This document shows positions 32,481 to 42,445 of a stretch of DNA of 64,000 nucleotides, piece after piece. Each line of letters begins with the position of its first letter. Position 1 is the first letter of the stretch. Source of the stretch: Vibrio sp. Hep-1b-8 (GTDB lineage Bacteria > Pseudomonadota > Gammaproteobacteria > Enterobacterales > Vibrionaceae). The stretch covers positions 25,385 to 89,384 of the forward strand of contig NZ_QEWN01000113.1 of the NCBI RefSeq assembly GCF_006124995.1, written 5' to 3'. Made by a program: the position numbers and the translations under genes. A model generated the notes under the pieces. The model searched no databases and had not been told where the DNA came from. It saw nothing but the letters and a program-made list of their open reading frames with translations.

Positions 32481-32984
32481 ATGGCTAAAGAACAACAAGT
32501 TCAAGCGAATGATTTGCAAGAAAAGCTAATCGCAGTTAACCGCGTTTCTAAAACGGTTAAAGGTGGTCGAATCATGAGCTTTACTGCGCTAACAGTAGTT
32601 GGTGACGGTAACGGTCGTGTAGGTTTCGGTTACGGCAAAGCTCGTGAAGTACCTGCAGCGATCCAAAAAGCAATGGAAAAAGCTCGTCGTAACATGACTA
32701 CGGTCGCGCTTAACGAAGGTACTCTTCACCACCCAGTGAAAGGTCGCCATTCGGGCTCTAAAGTTTACATGCAGCCTGCTGCTGAAGGTACTGGTGTTAT
32801 CGCAGGTGGTGCGATGCGTGCAGTACTAGAAGTTGCTGGTGTACACAACGTTCTATCTAAAGCATACGGTTCTACGAACCCTATCAACATCGTTCGTGCT
32901 ACGATCGATGCACTAGGTAGCATGAAGTCACCAGAGATGGTTGCTGCTAAACGTGGTCTAACTGTTGAATCTATTTCGGAGTAA
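32481..32984 (+). CDS. rpsE: 30S ribosomal protein S5
   Basis: S5 shapes the decoding region and mRNA entry. 167 aa with [19 protein letters not shown] and [16 protein letters not shown]. Confidence 0.98.
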   Translation: MAKEQQVQANDLQEKLIAVNRVSKTVKGGRIMSFTALTVVGDGNGRVGFGYGKAREVPAAIQKAMEKARRNMTTVALNEGTLHHPVKGRHSGSKVYMQPAAEGTGVIAGGAMRAVLEVAGVHNVLSKAYGSTNPINIVRATIDALGSMKSPEMVAAKRGLTVESISE

Positions 32985-32991
32985 GAACACC

Positions 32992-33168
32992 ATGGCAACT
33001 ATTAAAGTAACTCAAACTAAAAGCTCAATTGGTCGTCTACCTAAGCACAAAGCTACGCTTCGTGGTCTAGGTCTTCGTAAAATCAACCACACAGTAGAAC
33101 TTGAAGATACTCCGTGCGTACGCGGTATGATCAACAAGGTTTACTACATGGTTAAAGTTGAGGAGTAA
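32992..33168 (+). CDS. rpmD: 50S ribosomal protein L30
   Basis: A 58-aa protein ([20 protein letters not shown]). ATG 32992 is the family start; an upstream in-frame codon inside rpsE is rejected. Confidence 0.97.
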
Positions 33169-33173
33169 TCAGA

Positions 33174-33608
33174 ATGCGTTTGAATACTCTATCACCAGCT
33201 GCTGGTGCTAAGACTACTGCTAAACGTGTAGGTCGTGGTATCGGTTCTGGCCTAGGTAAAACTGGTGGCCGCGGCCACAAAGGTCAAAAGTCACGCTCTG
33301 GCGGCACTGTTCGTCCAGGTTTTGAAGGCGGTCAGATGCCTCTAAAACAACGTCTACCAAAATTCGGTTTCACTTCTCGTAAGAGCCTAGTGTCTGCTGA
33401 AGTTCGTCTAGCTGAGCTAGCGAAAGTAACTGGTGACGTAGTAGATCTAAACAGCCTTAAAGCTGCTAACGTTATCACTAAGAACATCGAATTCGTAAAA
33501 GTTGTTCTATCTGGTGAAATCAACAAAGCAGTGACTGTTAAAGGTCTACGTGTGACTAAAGGCGCTAAAGCTGCAATCGAAGCTGCAGGCGGTAAAATCG
33601 AGGAATAA
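33174..33608 (+). CDS. rplO: 50S ribosomal protein L15
   Basis: A late 50S assembly protein, 144 aa, with the long glycine-rich N-terminal arm ([20 protein letters not shown]) and [15 protein letters not shown]. Confidence 0.98.
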   Translation: MRLNTLSPAAGAKTTAKRVGRGIGSGLGKTGGRGHKGQKSRSGGTVRPGFEGGQMPLKQRLPKFGFTSRKSLVSAEVRLAELAKVTGDVVDLNSLKAANVITKNIEFVKVVLSGEINKAVTVKGLRVTKGAKAAIEAAGGKIEE

Positions 33609-33628
33609 TCTCGAGGAACGAGGTACAG

Positions 33629-34963
33629 ATGGCTAAGAAACCAGGTCAAGATTTTCGTAGTGCTCAGAGCGGCTTAAGTGAACTAAAGTCGCGCTTATTA
33701 TTCGTAATTGGTGCACTTTTAGTATTCCGAGCAGGCTCTTTTGTGCCGATTCCTGGTATTGACGCTGCTGTACTTGCCGATTTGTTCGAACAGCAAAAAG
33801 GTACCATCGTAGAAATGTTTAACATGTTCTCCGGTGGTGCTCTTGAGCGTGCATCTATATTAGCGTTGGGCATCATGCCGTATATTTCGGCATCTATTGT
33901 TGTCCAACTGCTAACTGTAGTTCATCCAGCGTTAGCTGAACTCAAAAAAGAGGGTGAAGCAGGCCGTCGTAAGATCAGCCAATACACACGCTACGGCACG
34001 CTTGTACTTGCAACATTCCAGGCTATAGGTATCGCAACAGGCCTACCGAACATGGTCGATAATCTGGTTGTTATCAACCAAACCATGTTTACGCTTATTG
34101 CTACCGTAAGTTTAGTAACCGGCACCATGTTCCTAATGTGGTTAGGTGAACAAATTACTGAGCGTGGAATTGGTAACGGTATTTCGTTACTTATCTTTGC
34201 AGGTATTGTTGCTGGATTGCCTTCTGCAATCGGTCAAACAATCGAGCAAGCGCGTCAAGGTGAATTGCATGTACTTCTTCTGTTGTTGATTGCTGTACTT
34301 GCTTTTGCAGTTATCTACTTCGTTGTTTTCATGGAGCGTGGTCAACGTCGAATCGTTGTAAACTACGCGAAGCGTCAACAAGGTCGTAAGGTATTTGCTG
34401 CACAAAGCACTCACTTGCCACTTAAAATTAATATGGCAGGTGTTATTCCAGCAATCTTTGCGTCAAGCATTATCCTGTTCCCAGGAACACTGGCTCAGTG
34501 GTTTGGTCAGAATGGTGAGAGCAGCGCGTTCGGTTGGTTAACTGACGTGTCTTTGGCTCTTAGCCCAGGTCAGCCTCTGTATGTAATGCTTTATGCAGCA
34601 GCGATAATTTTCTTCTGTTTCTTCTACACGGCGTTGGTATTCAACCCGCGTGAAACAGCAGATAACTTGAAGAAGTCAGGTGCATTCGTACCCGGCATCC
34701 GCCCAGGTGAGCAGACAGCTAAGTATATTGATAAAGTAATGACGCGTTTAACCCTTGCTGGTGCGCTTTACATTACCTTTATCTGTCTGATTCCGGAGTT
34801 CATGATGGTCGCGTGGAACGTACGTTTCTACTTCGGCGGTACATCGCTACTTATCGTAGTTGTTGTAATTATGGACTTTATGGCACAGGTACAGACTCAT
34901 CTGATGTCTCAACAGTATGATTCTGTGTTGAAAAAGGCAAACCTAAAAGGCTACGGTCGTTAA
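33629..34963 (+). CDS. secY: Preprotein translocase channel subunit SecY
   Basis: SecY forms the ten-helix protein-conducting channel with SecE and SecG. 444 aa, with the plug region [40 protein letters not shown], the cytoplasmic loop [15 protein letters not shown] and [21 protein letters not shown]. It lies within the spc operon, 20 bp after rplO. Confidence 0.98.
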   Translation: MAKKPGQDFRSAQSGLSELKSRLLFVIGALLVFRAGSFVPIPGIDAAVLADLFEQQKGTIVEMFNMFSGGALERASILALGIMPYISASIVVQLLTVVHPALAELKKEGEAGRRKISQYTRYGTLVLATFQAIGIATGLPNMVDNLVVINQTMFTLIATVSLVTGTMFLMWLGEQITERGIGNGISLLIFAGIVAGLPSAIGQTIEQARQGELHVLLLLLIAVLAFAVIYFVVFMERGQRRIVVNYAKRQQGRKVFAAQSTHLPLKINMAGVIPAIFASSIILFPGTLAQWFGQNGESSAFGWLTDVSLALSPGQPLYVMLYAAAIIFFCFFYTALVFNPRETADNLKKSGAFVPGIRPGEQTAKYIDKVMTRLTLAGALYITFICLIPEFMMVAWNVRFYFGGTSLLIVVVVIMDFMAQVQTHLMSQQYDSVLKKANLKGYGR

Positions 34964-34990
34964 TTTAGGTTTCATTTACGGAGTTTAGCA

Positions 34991-35104
34991 ATGAAAGTTC
35001 GTGCTTCCGTTAAAAAAATCTGCCGTAACTGTAAAGTTATCAAGCGTAACGGTGTCGTTCGCGTGATTTGCAGTGAGCCAAAGCACAAGCAGCGCCAAGG
35101 CTAA
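34991..35104 (+). CDS. rpmJ: 50S ribosomal protein L36
   Basis: A 37-aa zinc-ribbon ribosomal protein read directly: [17 protein letters not shown], then [13 protein letters not shown]. The zinc ligands Cys11, Cys14, Cys27 and His32 are present (the C-plus form). It begins 27 bp after secY with GGAG upstream. Many annotations miss it because of its length. Confidence 0.97.
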
Positions 35105-35129
35105 TTAGCAGAAATTTTTACTTGAAATA

Positions 35130-35251
35130 TAAGGTAGTGTCGAGTATATTCCTCGGCCTACCTTTTGCGTGCAAAAGAAGTAGTATTCCGCAGCGTATCC
35201 GAAACGGGCTTTGCTGCGGCTAATTCTTTTATGAAACACTAGGAGTGAATA
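35130..35251 (+). promoter_or_regulatory. Alpha operon leader (probable S4-binding pseudoknot)
   Basis: The region just before rpsM contains TTTTGCGTGCAAAAG, a short hairpin, and CCGCAGC/GCTGCGG arms spaced by about 20 bases that reach to the rpsM ribosome binding site. Position and pairing resemble the alpha operon leader, where S4 traps the ribosome at rpsM. Fold inferred by eye. Confidence 0.65.
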
Positions 35252-35608
35252 ATGGCCCGTATTGCAGGCATTAACATTCCTGATCAAAAACATGCTGTAA
35301 TCGCACTAACTGCGATCTACGGCATCGGTAAGACTCGCTCTCAAGCTATCCTAGCTGAAGTGGGCATTGCTGAAGATGTTAAGATCAGTGAACTAACTGA
35401 AGAGCAGATCGATCAACTGCGTGATGGTGTAGCTAAGTACACTGTAGAAGGTGATCTACGTCGTGAAGTATCAATGAACATCAAGCGTCTTATGGACCTT
35501 GGCTGTTACCGTGGTCTTCGTCATCGTCGCAGTCTACCACTACGTGGACAGCGTACTAAAACCAATGCTCGCACCCGTAAGGGTCCGCGTAAGCCGATCA
35601 AGAAATAA
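35252..35608 (+). CDS. rpsM: 30S ribosomal protein S13
   Basis: First gene of the alpha operon, 118 aa. S13 bridges the 30S head to the 50S subunit. [19 protein letters not shown] and [25 protein letters not shown] basic tail are present. Confidence 0.98.
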   Translation: MARIAGINIPDQKHAVIALTAIYGIGKTRSQAILAEVGIAEDVKISELTEEQIDQLRDGVAKYTVEGDLRREVSMNIKRLMDLGCYRGLRHRRSLPLRGQRTKTNARTRKGPRKPIKK

Positions 35609-35620
35609 TCGGGAAGGTAG

Positions 35621-36016
<396 letters not shown>

Positions 36017-36043
36017 CGTTTTTTAGATTACTGGAGAAAGATC

Positions 36044-36664
36044 ATGGCAAGATATTTGGGTCCTAAGCTGAAGCTTAGCCGTCGCGAAGGTACTGACTTA
36101 TTCCTTAAGTCTGGTGTACGCGCGATCGATACCAAGTGTAAAATTGATAACGCACCAGGTGTACACGGCGCTCGTCGCGGTCGTCTATCTGAGTATGGCG
36201 TTCAGCTTCGTGAGAAGCAAAAAGTTCGTCGTATGTACGGCGTTCTAGAAAAACAATTCCGTAACTACTACAAAGAAGCTGCTCGCCTAAAAGGCAACAC
36301 TGGTGAAAACCTACTTCAGCTCCTTGAAGGTCGTCTTGATAACGTAGTTTACCGCATGGGCTTTGGTGCAACTCGCGCAGAAGCACGTCAGCTAGTTAGC
36401 CACAAAGCTATCCTAGTTAACGGTAAAGTTGTAAACGTTCCTTCTTTCAATGTTGCGGCTAATGACGTTGTTTCTATCCGCGAGAAAGCTAAACAGCAAT
36501 CTCGTATCAAGGCTGCTCTAGAAGTTGCTGAACAACGTGAAAAACCAACTTGGATTGAAGTAGATGGTGGTAAGATGGAAGGTACGTTCAAGCGTCTGCC
36601 TGAGCGTTCAGATCTATCTGCTGACATCAACGAACAATTGATCGTCGAGCTTTACTCTAAGTAA
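36044..36664 (+). CDS. rpsD: 30S ribosomal protein S4
   Basis: S4 starts 30S assembly and is the E. coli alpha-operon repressor. 206 aa with the S4 RNA-binding domain ([37 protein letters not shown]). Confidence 0.98.
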   Translation: MARYLGPKLKLSRREGTDLFLKSGVRAIDTKCKIDNAPGVHGARRGRLSEYGVQLREKQKVRRMYGVLEKQFRNYYKEAARLKGNTGENLLQLLEGRLDNVVYRMGFGATRAEARQLVSHKAILVNGKVVNVPSFNVAANDVVSIREKAKQQSRIKAALEVAEQREKPTWIEVDGGKMEGTFKRLPERSDLSADINEQLIVELYSK

Positions 36665-36688
36665 GGTTTAAACTAAAGAGAGGACACA

Positions 36689-37681
36689 ATGCAGGGTTCT
36701 GTAACAGAATTTCTTAAGCCACGTCTTGTTGACATCGAACAGGTTAGCACGACTCACGCAAAAGTAACTCTTGAGCCATTAGAGCGTGGTTTTGGCCATA
36801 CTCTTGGTAATGCACTTCGCCGTATTCTTCTATCTTCTATGCCAGGTTGTGCTGTAACAGAAGTAGAAATCGAAGGCGTACTTCATGAGTACAGCACTAA
36901 AGAAGGCGTTCAAGAAGATATTCTTGAAATCCTACTTAACCTTAAAGGTCTTGCTGTACGCGTTGCCGAAGGCAAAGATGAAGTGTTCATTACTTTGAAC
37001 AAATCAGGCTCGGGCCCTGTGGTTGCAGGTGACATCACCCATGATGGTGATGTAGAGATCGCTAACCCTGAACACGTAATTTGTCACCTAACAGATGACA
37101 ACGCTGAGATCGCTATGCGTATCAAAGTTGAACGTGGTCGTGGTTATGTTCCAGCTTCGGCTCGTATCCATACTGAAGAAGATGAGCGTCCAATTGGTCG
37201 CCTACTGGTTGACGCTACGTACAGCCCAGTAGACAAGATTGCTTATTCTGTTGAAGCAGCTCGTGTAGAGCAGCGTACAGACTTAGACAAGCTTGTTATC
37301 GATATGGAAACGAACGGTACTCTAGACCCTGAGGAAGCAATCCGTCGAGCAGCTACTATCCTAGCTGAACAATTGGATGCGTTCGTAGATCTTCGTGATG
37401 TACGTGTACCTGAGGAGAAGGAAGAGAAGCCAGAATTCGATCCGATCCTACTGCGTCCTGTAGACGATCTTGAACTAACAGTTCGCTCTGCTAACTGTCT
37501 GAAAGCAGAAGCGATTCACTACATCGGTGATCTTGTACAGCGTACTGAGGTTGAGCTACTTAAAACGCCTAACCTTGGTAAAAAATCTCTTACTGAGATT
37601 AAAGACGTACTTGCATCACGTGGTCTGTCTCTGGGCATGCGTCTAGAAAACTGGCCACCAGCGTCTATCGCTGAAGATTAA
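36689..37681 (+). CDS. rpoA: RNA polymerase alpha subunit
   Basis: The alpha subunit dimerises to scaffold RNA polymerase; its C-terminal domain contacts UP elements and activators such as CRP. 330 aa, one more than E. coli. The N-terminal domain shows [20 protein letters not shown]; the C-terminal domain starts near residue 250 after an acidic linker ([11 protein letters not shown]) and shows [17 protein letters not shown] and [12 protein letters not shown]. Confidence 0.98.
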   Translation: MQGSVTEFLKPRLVDIEQVSTTHAKVTLEPLERGFGHTLGNALRRILLSSMPGCAVTEVEIEGVLHEYSTKEGVQEDILEILLNLKGLAVRVAEGKDEVFITLNKSGSGPVVAGDITHDGDVEIANPEHVICHLTDDNAEIAMRIKVERGRGYVPASARIHTEEDERPIGRLLVDATYSPVDKIAYSVEAARVEQRTDLDKLVIDMETNGTLDPEEAIRRAATILAEQLDAFVDLRDVRVPEEKEEKPEFDPILLRPVDDLELTVRSANCLKAEAIHYIGDLVQRTEVELLKTPNLGKKSLTEIKDVLASRGLSLGMRLENWPPASIAED

Positions 37682-37706
37682 TCGATAAAGTTAGAAGGAT
37701 TAGGTC

Positions 37707-38087
37707 ATGCGCCATCGTAAGAGTGGTCGTCAACTCAACCGCAACAGCTCACATCGTAAAGCGATGTTTAGCAACATGGCTAGCTCTCTAGTACGTCATG
37801 AAGTTATCAAGACTACACTGCCAAAAGCAAAAGAGCTACGTCGCGTAGTTGAGCCTTTGATTACACTAGCTAAGACTGACAGCGTTGCTAACCGTCGTCT
37901 AGCATTTGCACGTACTCGTGACAACGAAGTAGTTGCAAAACTATTTAACGAACTAGGTCCACGTTTCGCTGCTCGTCAGGGCGGTTACACTCGTATCCTA
38001 AAAGCTGGCTTCCGTGCTGGTGACAAAGCTCCAATGGCTTACATTGAGCTTGTAGATCGCCCAGCTGCTGAAGAAACTGCTGAGTAA
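37707..38087 (+). CDS. rplQ: 50S ribosomal protein L17
   Basis: Last gene of the alpha operon. 126 aa with [20 protein letters not shown] and [17 protein letters not shown] strong terminator follows. Confidence 0.98.
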   Translation: MRHRKSGRQLNRNSSHRKAMFSNMASSLVRHEVIKTTLPKAKELRRVVEPLITLAKTDSVANRRLAFARTRDNEVVAKLFNELGPRFAARQGGYTRILKAGFRAGDKAPMAYIELVDRPAAEETAE

Positions 38088-38103
38088 TCAGGTTCGTACG
38101 AAC

Positions 38104-38134
38104 AAAAAAGCCGAGCATATGCTCGGCTTTTTTG
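38104..38134 (+). terminator. Terminator at the end of the alpha operon
   Basis: A perfect palindrome around GCCGAGCATATGCTCGGC, flanked by A-run and T-run. It is symmetric, so it can work in both directions. Confidence 0.92.
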
Positions 38135-38228
38135 TTTCTGGCAGACACAAACGTATCGGATTTATTTTCTAATGGAATGTTTGTTGCCGAAAAGTGCTTG
38201 AGATAGTCGCCCAACTATCGCGGTATAA

Positions 38229-38265
38229 AAAAGATTGACCTAGTGTGCCAACCCTTCAAATTTAT
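38229..38265. repeat. Decayed copy of the AAGGGTTGAC hairpin element
   Basis: AAAGATTGACC and CCAACCCTTCAAATTTATCGC correspond to the hairpin and right flank at 24033-24070. The stem is now imperfect. It directly adjoins the heptamer array. Confidence 0.55.
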
Positions 38266-38349
38266 CGCTACTCGCTACTCGCTACTCGCTACTCGCTACT
38301 CGCTACTCGCTACTCGCTACTCGCTACTCGCTACTCGCTACTCGCTACT
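38266..38349. repeat. Tandem heptamer array, (CGCTACT)x12
   Basis: Twelve perfect copies of the 7-bp unit CGCTACT run for 84 bases with no variants. On the minus strand each unit carries a TAG, and the last unit contains the stop codon of the lipoprotein gene (38345-38347). The period is not a multiple of three, so slippage would change downstream sequence only after that stop. Probably a hypervariable site. Confidence 0.95.
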
Positions 38350-38842
38350 GCCAAACAGCCCTTAAGCTATCCAGCAGTCCATTACTTGCTCCTTGGCTCT
38401 GCAGTGCGCTGATAATAATTGGAGCAAAGGTAGAGATGAGCGATGGGTCCATGCCTAATGCTGAGAATGCACTTTTAACTGTTTCATTATTGGCAATCAT
38501 TGCTGTTAAGCCGCTTGATTGTAGAGAGTCAAAACCAGATATCAACCCCGCCATTTCATTGCTTTGACTGCTATTAAGCGAGTTTTGCGCCAGCGCTAAC
38601 ATTGAGCCTAGACCGCCAATGGCTTGTTCAGAAGAAATGTTGGCACTATTTTGCAGTGTAGAAACTAAATCGATGCTGCCTCTATTTTGTGAAGACCATG
38701 TCTGAACCGCGCCCATTAAAGCGGCATTTGCTAAGCTGCTGTAGGCATTATCACTGCCTGCGTTGGTGTTGCTACCTGATGTAGTTTGGCATCCCATTAA
38801 CGCCATGCTCACGATCGCTACCAGTACAATTTTCTTATTCAT
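38345..38842 (-). CDS. Putative DUF2780-type lipoprotein
   Basis: A 165-aa protein with a lipoprotein signal peptide; lipobox LMGC gives lipidated Cys18. The rest is rich in Ser, Asn, Gln and Ala with helical segments (GLGSMLALAQNSL, FSALGMDPSLIS, FAPIIISALQSQG), which fits the DUF2780 family as I recall it. Function unknown. Its stop codon lies in the last unit of the heptamer array. A terminator separates it from fklB upstream. Confidence 0.75.
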   Translation of the reverse strand: MNKKIVLVAIVSMALMGCQTTSGSNTNAGSDNAYSSLANAALMGAVQTWSSQNRGSIDLVSTLQNSANISSEQAIGGLGSMLALAQNSLNSSQSNEMAGLISGFDSLQSSGLTAMIANNETVKSAFSALGMDPSLISTFAPIIISALQSQGASNGLLDSLRAVWQ

Positions 38843-38898
38843 CTTCTTTCCTTAATAAAACGAGATCATTGATAGATCTGTCGAATAAGTATCATACA

Positions 38899-38932
38899 TA
38901 AAAAACGGCGACACAATGGCCGCCGTTTTGTT
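38899..38932 (-). terminator. Terminator of fklB (leftward)
   Basis: Stem AAAACGGCG/CGCCGTTTT with a 10-base loop gives a T-run on the minus strand just after the fklB stop. Confidence 0.8.
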
Positions 38933-38951
38933 CGCTTTAATTTGCTGGAAA

Positions 38952-39572
38952 TTAAAGGATATCTAGTAGTTCTACTTCAAATACTAGAGCTGCAAATGGT
39001 GGAATTGCAGCGCCAGCGCCACGTTCACCGTATGCAAGATCTTGTGGGATGTATAGTTTCCACTTAGAACCAACAGGCATCAGTTGTAGTGCTTCAACCC
39101 AACCCTTGATAACGCCAGTCACTGGGAACTCAGCTGGTTGACCGCGAGATACTGAGCTGTCGAAAACGGTACCGTCAGTTAGCTCACCGTGGTAGTGAAC
39201 GCGAACTTGCTTGTCTGAAGTTGGGATTTCACCAGTACCTTCAGTGATCACTTCGTATTGAAGACCAGATTCAAGAACCGTTACTTCTGGACGTAGAGCG
39301 TTATCTTTTAGGAACGCTTCGCCGTCCGCAGCAGCTGCTTTTGCTGCTTCTTGGCGTGCAGCTTCAACACGAGTGTGTAGCTCTTGAAGAGCGTTGTTGA
39401 TTTCGTCGATTTCGATAGCTGGTTGCTCACCAACTAGTGCTGTAGCGATACCGGCAGCGATGGCGTCAACGTTTAGACCTTCTAGACCAGAACCAGCAAG
39501 TTGCTGACCCATCTGTAGACCGATACCGTAGCTAGCTTTTTGCTCTACAGTGTCAAATTTAACTTCAGACAT
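38952..39572 (-). CDS. fklB: FKBP-type peptidyl-prolyl isomerase FklB
   Basis: A 206-aa FKBP22 homologue, the E. coli length. The N-terminal dimerisation helices begin [18 protein letters not shown]; the C-terminal FKBP domain shows [33 protein letters not shown] and [14 protein letters not shown]. It speeds proline isomerisation. ATG 39572 chosen; the 45 residues of open frame upstream are not family-like. Confidence 0.93.
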   Translation of the reverse strand: MSEVKFDTVEQKASYGIGLQMGQQLAGSGLEGLNVDAIAAGIATALVGEQPAIEIDEINNALQELHTRVEAARQEAAKAAAADGEAFLKDNALRPEVTVLESGLQYEVITEGTGEIPTSDKQVRVHYHGELTDGTVFDSSVSRGQPAEFPVTGVIKGWVEALQLMPVGSKWKLYIPQDLAYGERGAGAAIPPFAALVFEVELLDIL

Positions 39573-39806
39573 GATGTCTCTCTTTGTATGGTGTATAAAG
39601 CAGTAAAGGATACCAGCAATAGCGCTATGATGAAACGGTCGTTCCCATATAGTCTGTCGAGTAGGGTAATGTGAGATTAAGATCGACTTTCTATGACTTG
39701 ATAGCAAGTTTTGACCCAGCGATTACTTTGTTGAGCGAAAATTCCTATACTCATGGGGGCTTGGTTTTTTATACTTAGAGCGAAACCCGTTTGGAGACAA
39801 GGTGCG

Positions 39807-40376
39807 ATGAATCGCAGAAAAAAGAAAAAACAGCAGCAAGTTGATTACGTTGATGTAGTGAAGAAAAAGTTTAGTGCTATTGATTGGCTCAAACTAAAGG
39901 GTGCAGTCCTACAACGCTGGAACCTGCTTCCTCAACTTCACCAACGTGGTTTAATGATCTTAGTGCCTGTCTTGCTGGTTTTATTGGTGATTCCGTTACC
40001 CGATTCGACGGGTGGTACTGAATCACAAACCTCGCCAGTCCAACGAGTCGAGATTGACATTGATACACGTAGTTTGAGCGAGCAACAAAGCAGACAGCAG
40101 CAATCACTAGCTTCTGACACTTGGAAGGAGTATCAGGTTAAGAGTGGTGATACATTGGCGCAAGTGTTTCGCAGCAATGGTTTAGCAATGGCGGATCTCA
40201 ACGCTTTAGTAAAAGTTGAAGGTGCGGACAAACCTCTAAGCCAGATTAAGCAAGGGCAGCTTGTCCGCTTTAAGTTAGCGGAGAATGGGCAATTGGATAT
40301 CCTTCAACTCGAAAAGAACAATCAGTCTGTTATGTTCTTCCGTCTTTCTGACGGTGGCTTTGGTCGCAGTAAGTAA
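39807..40376 (+). CDS. OapA/YtfB-family LysM-like envelope protein
   Basis: A 189-aa protein with a basic cytoplasmic N-terminus, one membrane segment (about residues 50-65, LMILVPVLLVLLVIPLP) and a periplasmic LysM/OapA-like domain (YQVKSGDTLAQVFRSNGL, LSQIKQGQLVRF). OapA/YtfB proteins bind cell-wall glycans and associate with the division site or surface. ATG 39807 has AAGG four bases upstream. Its last 55 bases overlap the convergent EamA gene. Confidence 0.78.
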   Translation: MNRRKKKKQQQVDYVDVVKKKFSAIDWLKLKGAVLQRWNLLPQLHQRGLMILVPVLLVLLVIPLPDSTGGTESQTSPVQRVEIDIDTRSLSEQQSRQQQSLASDTWKEYQVKSGDTLAQVFRSNGLAMADLNALVKVEGADKPLSQIKQGQLVRFKLAENGQLDILQLEKNNQSVMFFRLSDGGFGRSK

Positions 40377-41230
40377 CTCATCCTTCCGCTTTTTATCAGT
40401 GTTTGCCACGGGACAAGGGGTAGCATAATCATGGTTATCCCTATCACTGTCAGCCAGTCTGGCACTTCGTCAAAATAAACCACGCCAATAATAACGACGA
40501 ACACTAACCCTGAATTTTCTGCTACAGAAATCTGGCTTGCTGGCGCTCGTCGATAAGCCATGACTGCCAATCCGTTGTAACTCAAAATTAATCCAGCACT
40601 TGCCAAAATCAGCATGATTTGCTGATAGGTTATCGGCGCCCAGTAAATCAAGGCTAATACCGATGAGAGAGGCAGAGATAGCAACGATGTCCAAAATAAC
40701 GTGCTGATGATGGTCTGTTCCGCCGGTAATTTACGCGCAGTGACGTTGAAGAGTGCCAGAGTTAACGTTGTTCCTAAGGCAAACGTCGCCGCCCAATGAA
40801 ATTCTGAAGGCCTGAGAACCACTAATACGCCGACAAAACCGAACAGTGATGCGGCCGCACGCGTCCAAGCGATTTTCTCTCCTAGAAGCAATACAGCTAG
40901 CGGTAGCATCAATAAAGGGGCGGCATAAAAGACTGCGTTTGCCGTCGCTAGGGTCAGGTGAGTGATGGCAATGACCATGCATCCACTGCCAATCAATATC
41001 AGTTGTGCACGGAATAAGTTGAGACCTGGGCTATAGAGCTTTTTCTGAGTCGGCTTTTGTTGCCACCAAAAGGGAAAGATCACTAAAGTTGAAAGCAGTT
41101 GGCGAACGAAAACATACTGGAAGGTAGATACATCACCATCCAGTAATTTTACTGCGACATCAGACAAAGATGCCGCTAAGTTGCCTACGATAAGCAGGAG
41201 GATCGCGACATAGGTCGCTGAAGCTGCCAC
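40322..41230 (-). CDS. EamA/DMT-family transporter
   Basis: A 302-aa membrane protein with about ten hydrophobic segments in two halves, typical of drug/metabolite transporters (FVRQLLSTLVIFPFWW, GCMVIAITHLTLATANAVFY, LGEKIAWTRAAASLFGFVGV). Substrate unknown. It ends inside the 3' end of the convergent OapA-like gene and starts two bases after the ElaA gene stop, so it is cotranscribed with elaA. Confidence 0.85.
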   Translation of the reverse strand: MAASATYVAILLLIVGNLAASLSDVAVKLLDGDVSTFQYVFVRQLLSTLVIFPFWWQQKPTQKKLYSPGLNLFRAQLILIGSGCMVIAITHLTLATANAVFYAAPLLMLPLAVLLLGEKIAWTRAAASLFGFVGVLVVLRPSEFHWAATFALGTTLTLALFNVTARKLPAEQTIISTLFWTSLLSLPLSSVLALIYWAPITYQQIMLILASAGLILSYNGLAVMAYRRAPASQISVAENSGLVFVVIIGVVYFDEVPDWLTVIGITMIMLPLVPWQTLIKSGRMSYLLRPKPPSERRKNITD

Positions 41231-41232
41231 GT

Positions 41233-41685
41233 CTATTTGTCCAACTTCATATCAATGTGTGGGATATCGTCTTCAAGATACATATCTGAGGTTTGGACAA
41301 AGCCATGTTGCTGATAAAAGTCAGCCAGATGCTCTTGTGCACCAATCTCTATTTTCTCTCCTGGCCACAAAGATTCACACCCAGCCAATGCTTGCTTGAG
41401 TAACTGATGGCCAAGCCCGCCACCTCTATGGCTTGCTAAGGTAGCAACGCGTCCAATGCTGACACTTGGATAGCTTAATCCCTTCGGTATCAACCGAGCG
41501 CACGCAACCAACAGCCCATCTTTATAACCAAGTAGATGATATACACCCTCTTGATGATCTTTGTCATCCAGCTCGGGGTATGGGCATGTTTGCTCAACGA
41601 CAAATACATCCACTCTGAGTTTAAGTAGTTGATAAAGCTGAGTGGTTGTCAGCTGTGAAAAGGGAGTTAGTAGCCAAGTGACCAT
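41233..41685 (-). CDS. elaA: ElaA-like GNAT acetyltransferase
   Basis: A 150-aa GNAT-fold protein close to E. coli ElaA. Seen are LYQLLKLRVDVFVVEQTCPY, the acetyl-CoA loop VATLASHRGGGLGHQLL and IEIGAQEHLADFYQQHGF. Substrate unknown. I used ATG 41685 by comparison with ElaA; an in-frame start lies 16 codons upstream. Confidence 0.83.
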   Translation of the reverse strand: MVTWLLTPFSQLTTTQLYQLLKLRVDVFVVEQTCPYPELDDKDHQEGVYHLLGYKDGLLVACARLIPKGLSYPSVSIGRVATLASHRGGGLGHQLLKQALAGCESLWPGEKIEIGAQEHLADFYQQHGFVQTSDMYLEDDIPHIDMKLDK

Positions 41686-41756
41686 AGGTGTTTTGCCTTG
41701 TTGATATCTGTTAAGGCGAATGTAGCAACTCAATCGCTTGGCGACATTAACAATTG

Positions 41757-42383
41757 TTAATTTTGGTGGCGATTTTTGATACGACTCAAGCTGATTGGTG
41801 TGATGCCTAGGTAAGCAGCGACTTGATAGTCATTGAGCCGTTCAAGCAATTCGGGGTAATGCTGGCAGAAAAGTTGGTAACGTTCCTCCGGGCTGTAGAG
41901 CAGCATAAATCGTTCTTTGTTTTCTTTATACATTAACTGAGTTTCGAGCAGCTTTAGGTAAATGCTGTGTTTTTCATCTCGCCACTGACGGAGGGCGGCA
42001 ATAGGGAGAGAAATCATGGTGCAGGGCGTAAGAGATTCGAGTAGATAAGGTGAGGCCTGCTGTTTGATTAGGCTTTCAAAACCGATAAGCCAGTCATTTT
42101 CCCAATAGAACTCTTTGCTGAACTCTTTGCCTTTTTCCGTCAAGTAACATGAATGACAGATACCTGATACGAGAAAATAGATCTCTTCTGCCACCTGCCC
42201 TTGATGTAGCAGGATATGACGGGTCGGCAGCTCAAGTTGTCGTGCTGACAGAATCAGTTGATCAACTTCTTGACTGGTAAATCCATTGTGGGTCGATTGC
42301 TGTCGAAAGTTTTCAAACATGGCGTGTTTATCTTTGAATGGGATAGGTAGAGATTCTAGCGCACTTCCCCAATTCGCTACCAT
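41757..42383 (-). CDS. Crp/Fnr-family transcriptional regulator
   Basis: A cyclic-nucleotide-binding-domain protein (LPTRHILLHQGQVAEEIYFLV) with a C-terminal helix-turn-helix (LNDYQVAAYLGITPISLSRIK). It lacks the Fnr N-terminal cysteines, so it is not an oxygen sensor of that type. The start is uncertain: ATG 42383 or ATG 42320. A longer frame to 42410 would run into the cpdB terminator, so I reject it. Target genes unknown. Confidence 0.75.
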   Translation of the reverse strand: MVANWGSALESLPIPFKDKHAMFENFRQQSTHNGFTSQEVDQLILSARQLELPTRHILLHQGQVAEEIYFLVSGICHSCYLTEKGKEFSKEFYWENDWLIGFESLIKQQASPYLLESLTPCTMISLPIAALRQWRDEKHSIYLKLLETQLMYKENKERFMLLYSPEERYQLFCQHYPELLERLNDYQVAAYLGITPISLSRIKNRHQN

Positions 42384-42394
42384 TGACCTGTGAT

Positions 42395-42430
42395 GAAAAA
42401 AAAGCCGCAACGAACAGTGCGGCTTTGTTT
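42395..42430 (-). terminator. Terminator of cpdB (leftward)
   Basis: Stem AAAGCCGCA/TGCGGCTTT with a seven-base loop gives a T8 run on the minus strand. Confidence 0.85.
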
Positions 42431-42445
42431 CAATGGAAAAGAGGG

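Noticed and set aside
38266..38349. CRISPR-like array
   Set aside because: The unit is only 7 bp with no spacers; it is a simple tandem repeat.
39573..39707. A 45-residue N-terminal extension of fklB
   Set aside because: Not present in FklB proteins; MSEVKFD at 39572 is the family start.
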